Assembly (NCBI GenBank): GCA_015489285.1
Contig: WGAA01000319.1
Span: forward strand, 1-7,015
Direction: 5' to 3'
Source of the DNA: Anaerolineae bacterium
GTDB taxonomy: Bacteria; Chloroflexota; Anaerolineae; JAADDB01
Length of the DNA: 7,015 bases
The translations under genes and the position numbers were made by a program. This document shows, piece by piece, positions 6,167-7,015 of this stretch (its first letter is position 1; every line of letters begins with the position of its first letter). The notes under the pieces are model-generated. The model had not been told where the DNA came from. It saw nothing but the letters and a program-made list of their open reading frames with translations, and searched no databases.

Positions 6167-6196
6167 CGAGCAAGAACGATCAAAAGCGATCATATT
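6167..6196 (-). promoter_or_regulatory. Candidate DeoR-type operator: three 10-bp direct repeats
   Basis: Plus-strand units CGAGCAAGAA (6167), CGATCAAAAG (6177) and CGATCATATT (6187) start exactly 10 bp apart. On the minus strand they read roughly NTTTTGATCG three times. The array spans the -10 box to beyond the predicted transcription start. Helically phased direct repeats over the promoter are typical of DeoR-family operators, and the gene immediately downstream encodes such a repressor. A repressor bound here would block RNA polymerase. Confidence 0.65.
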
Positions 6197-6216
6197 CAGC
6201 CCGGGAAATTTGTCAA
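6189..6216 (-). promoter_or_regulatory. Sigma-70-type promoter of the sugar operon
   Basis: On the minus strand, TTGACA (6216-6211, perfect -35) and TATGAT (6194-6189, five of six -10 bases) are separated by 16 bp. The predicted start is near 6182, giving a leader of about 55 nt to the repressor ATG at 6127. Confidence 0.8.
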
Positions 6217-6235
6217 ATTCGAAGATGGGGGGATA

Positions 6236-6259
6236 ACGAGTAACGAGTCACGAGCAACC
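6236..6259 (+). repeat. ACGAGTA heptamer array, first of the right-hand cluster
   Basis: Units ACGAGTA, ACGAGTC, ACGAGCA, ACC start at 6236, 6243, 6250 and 6257, a strict 7-bp step. The array begins about 20 bp upstream of the -35 box of the operon promoter. The 53 bp up to the next array (6260-6312) show no clear head and no gene. Confidence 0.8.
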
Positions 6260-6312
6260 GGCCGGCGCGGAAACTGTTTTGGCGTGACGGTGAGGCGTCT
6301 GGCGGGAAGACA

Positions 6313-6340
6313 ACGATTAACGATTGACGATTAACGATTA
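6313..6340 (+). repeat. ACGATTA heptamer array
   Basis: ACGATTA, ACGATTG, ACGATTA, ACGATTA start at 6313, 6320, 6327 and 6334. This is the same unit type as the minus-strand array at 1666-1691, including an internal ACGATTG unit. The following 6341-6388 holds no gene; it contains CAGAGCCAACGTTAGTAAC, a weak match to the head segment CAGCGCCAACGTTCTTACC. Confidence 0.85.
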
Positions 6341-6388
6341 AAAGAATGGCATGAAGACGAGGGTGACCCAGCAGAGCCAACGTTAGTA

Positions 6389-6413
6389 ACGAGTAACGGA
6401 GTAACGAGTAACC
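6389..6413 (+). repeat. ACGAGTA heptamer array with a one-base insertion
   Basis: ACGAGTA starts at 6389. The next unit, at 6396, has an extra G, making an 8-bp step, and ACGAGTA at 6404 is followed by ACC at 6411. The single insertion breaks the register once and then it resumes. Confidence 0.8.
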
Positions 6414-6426
6414 GGATGGCGTGGAT

Positions 6427-6500
6427 ACAAGATTGGCCCTACGGCGCCACCCCTCCTGCCCAAATTACGCATTACGCATCACGGATTTCACGGATTACGC
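6427..6500 (+). repeat. Composite repeat, copy D: head plus ACGCATT/ACGGATT array
   Basis: The head ACAAGATTGGCCCTACGGCG at 6427 is followed by a C-rich stretch. The array then runs ACGCATT, ACGCATC, ACGGATT(TC), ACGGATT, ACGC at 6467, 6474, 6481, 6490 and 6497, with a single 2-bp insertion. The head start matches copy E (6598) for its first 13 bases. Confidence 0.8.
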
Positions 6501-6581
6501 AAGATGCGCTTGCAGTGCCGACTTTCTCATCAGCGCCTGACGCATGACGGATGACAACCGACGACCGACCAACGACGAACG
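6501..6581 (+). repeat. Composite repeat, copy A: head plus six-unit array
   Basis: AAGATGCGCTTGCAGTGCCG leads to CTTTCTCATCAGCGCCTG and then a tail whose units start with AC at 6540, 6547, 6554, 6561, 6568 and 6575 (ACGCATG, ACGGATG, ACAACCG, ACGACCG, ACCAACG, ACGAACG). The last four bases drift, but the 7-bp step holds. The segment 6512-6555 matches 6908-6951 at 37 of 44 positions by eye. Confidence 0.8.
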
Positions 6582-6597
6582 AAAGGATGGAGCGGAG

Positions 6598-6652
6598 ACA
6601 AGATTGGCCCAGCCGCACCATCCTGGCCCTACGTTACGCATCACGCATTACG
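6598..6652 (+). repeat. Composite repeat, copy E: short head plus ACGCATC/ACGCATT array
   Basis: The head ACAAGATTGGCCC (6598-6610) is followed by a diverged middle and then ACGCATC, ACGCATT, ACGC at 6636, 6643 and 6650. It is the last element before the triple hairpin. Confidence 0.75.
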
Positions 6653-6670
6653 CCCCCAAGCGGAGGCACC

Positions 6671-6707
6671 CTAGACTTCCGAAGTTTGCGAAACTTCGGA
6701 AGTCTAG
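6671..6707. repeat. Perfect 17-bp-stem palindrome (hairpin 1 of 3)
   Basis: The arms 6671-6687 (CTAGACTTCCGAAGTTT) and 6691-6707 (AAACTTCGGAAGTCTAG) are perfectly complementary around a GCG loop. There is no T-run on either side, so it is not a standard terminator. Its perfection suggests a dispersed palindromic element or a selected structure. Confidence 0.85.
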
Positions 6708-6722
6708 ACCGGGGCCCCCTTT

Positions 6723-6741
6723 AGGCCGCTTCCAGCGGCCT
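6723..6741 (+). other. Short GC-rich hairpin with weak T-tract (hairpin 2 of 3)
   Basis: AGGCCGCT (6723-6730) and AGCGGCCT (6734-6741) pair perfectly around TCC, followed by TTTGCT. It has terminator geometry on the plus strand, but the T-tract is only three to four bases and no plus-strand gene lies upstream. Called a hairpin rather than a terminator. Confidence 0.5.
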
Positions 6742-6753
6742 TTGCTCCACGTA

Positions 6754-6776
6754 GCACGGGGTCTTCAGCCCCGTGC
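6754..6776. other. GC-rich hairpin (hairpin 3 of 3)
   Basis: GCACGGGG (6754-6761) and CCCCGTGC (6769-6776) form a perfect 8-bp stem around a 7-nt loop TCTTCAG. No T-run follows. It starts 13 bp after hairpin 2. Confidence 0.65.
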
Positions 6777-6790
6777 GGAGACGGCGTGAA

Positions 6791-6885
6791 GCCAAGATCG
6801 TCCCTACAGCGCCAACGTTCTTACCGGCACCTGACGCATGACGTGTGACGAATGAGGAGTTACGCATCACGGATTACGCATCACG
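6791..6885 (+). repeat. Composite repeat, copy B: full head plus eight-unit heptamer array
   Basis: The best-preserved element. Its head has GCCAAGATCGTCCCTACAGC, then GCCAACGTTCTTACCGGCACCTG (given here as positions 6811-6833). The tail is in strict 7-bp step at 6834, 6841, 6848, 6855, 6862, 6869, 6876 and 6883 (ACGCATG, ACGTGTG, ACGAATG, AGGAGTT, ACGCATC, ACGGATT, ACGCATC, ACG). The 44-bp core 6806-6849 matches 6908-6951 at 41 positions. Confidence 0.85.
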
Positions 6886-6893
6886 TCGCCGGA

Positions 6894-6960
6894 GCCAAGA
6901 TGTGCTAACAGCGCCGACTTTCTCACCGGCACCTGACGCATGACGTGTGACCCCTGACGC
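6894..6960 (+). repeat. Composite repeat, copy C: full head plus four-unit array
   Basis: The head GCCAAGATGTGCTAACAGCG runs on to the CACCGGCACCTG segment, and the tail ACGCATG, ACGTGTG, ACCCCTG, ACGCC starts at 6936, 6943, 6950 and 6957. It lies about 102 bp after copy B as a direct repeat. Confidence 0.85.
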
Positions 6961-6980
6961 CTACCGTATCCCGCCTCCCA

Positions 6981-7009
6981 TTGCCCACCCGCCCCTCTCC
7001 GGGTATACT
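6981..7009 (+). promoter_or_regulatory. Putative sigma-70-type promoter reading out of the right edge
   Basis: TTGCCC (6981-6986, four of six -35 bases) and TATACT (7004-7009, five of six -10 bases) are separated by 17 bp. The gene it would serve lies beyond 7015, so the call rests on the boxes alone. Confidence 0.5.
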
Positions 7010-7015
7010 TCCTTA

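Noticed and set aside
6723..6741. Rho-independent terminator
   Set aside because: The stem is good but the T-tract is only TTTGCT and no plus-strand gene ends upstream; kept as a hairpin.
6544..6789. 81-residue plus-strand open frame in the intergenic cluster
   Set aside because: It translates through heptamer arrays and two hairpins, giving repeat-derived strings such as LRITHYAP; it has no ribosome site and no domain. An artefact of the repeats.
6236..6960. CRISPR array
   Set aside because: Repeats are 7 bp with drifting sequence and the intervening head segments are themselves similar to each other; there are no 25-40 bp direct repeats with unique spacers and no cas gene.
6501..6960. Insertion sequence or transposase remnant
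   Set aside because: No transposase fragment, no terminal inverted repeats and no target duplication could be seen around the composite repeats.
6341..6960. tRNA or other known structured RNA gene
   Set aside because: No cloverleaf arms or CCA end; the only stems are the three simple hairpins and repeat-derived ones.

Overview
The window carries one carbohydrate-utilisation operon on the minus strand. It lies in a GC-rich bacterial chromosome that looks like Chloroflexota, probably Anaerolineae-like. That assignment is inference: it rests on the long Pro/Thr/Ala/Lys linker after the lipobox of the binding protein, the GC-rich codon use, and the intergenic repeat style. No marker gene is present to confirm it.

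Layout, read in the direction of transcription (right to left): a strong sigma-70-type promoter (6216-6189) overlaps a triple 10-bp direct repeat that looks like an operator. Then come a DeoR-family repressor (6127-5339), a double-SIS-domain sugar-phosphate isomerase/deaminase-like protein (5307-4258), a sugar-binding lipoprotein (4200-2773), two CUT1-type ABC permeases (MalF-like 2677-1694 and MalG-like 1404-550), and the N-terminal 144 residues of a GH4 glycosidase that runs off the left edge. No ABC ATPase is present, so the transporter presumably uses a shared MsmX/MalK-type ATPase encoded elsewhere. The simplest reading is repressor-controlled uptake of an oligosaccharide or glycoside, cleavage by the NAD-dependent GH4 enzyme, and processing of a (possibly amino-) sugar phosphate by the SIS protein. 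The substrate cannot be named from sequence.

The non-coding DNA is the most unusual part. Three intergenic regions (451-549, 1405-1693 and about 6230-6960) are filled with arrays of 7-bp units beginning ACG (ACGCATT, ACGCATC, ACGCATG, ACGAGTA, ACGATTA and variants). These keep an exact 7-bp register for up to eight units while the last four bases vary. Many arrays are preceded by a conserved 'head' (CAAGATTGGCCC, CAGCGCCAAC, CACCTG), giving a composite head-plus-array element. I count seven clear copies: five on the plus strand at 6427-6960 and two on the minus strand at 1428-1575. The two large clusters show a similar order of array types on opposite strands. One array pair forms a 17-bp stem between the second permease and GH4, and supplies the permease stop codon.

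Three consecutive hairpins (6671-6707, 6723-6741, 6754-6776) interrupt the right-hand cluster. At the far right (6981-7009) a good plus-strand promoter points out of the window. I found no tRNA, rRNA, CRISPR array or transposase gene.
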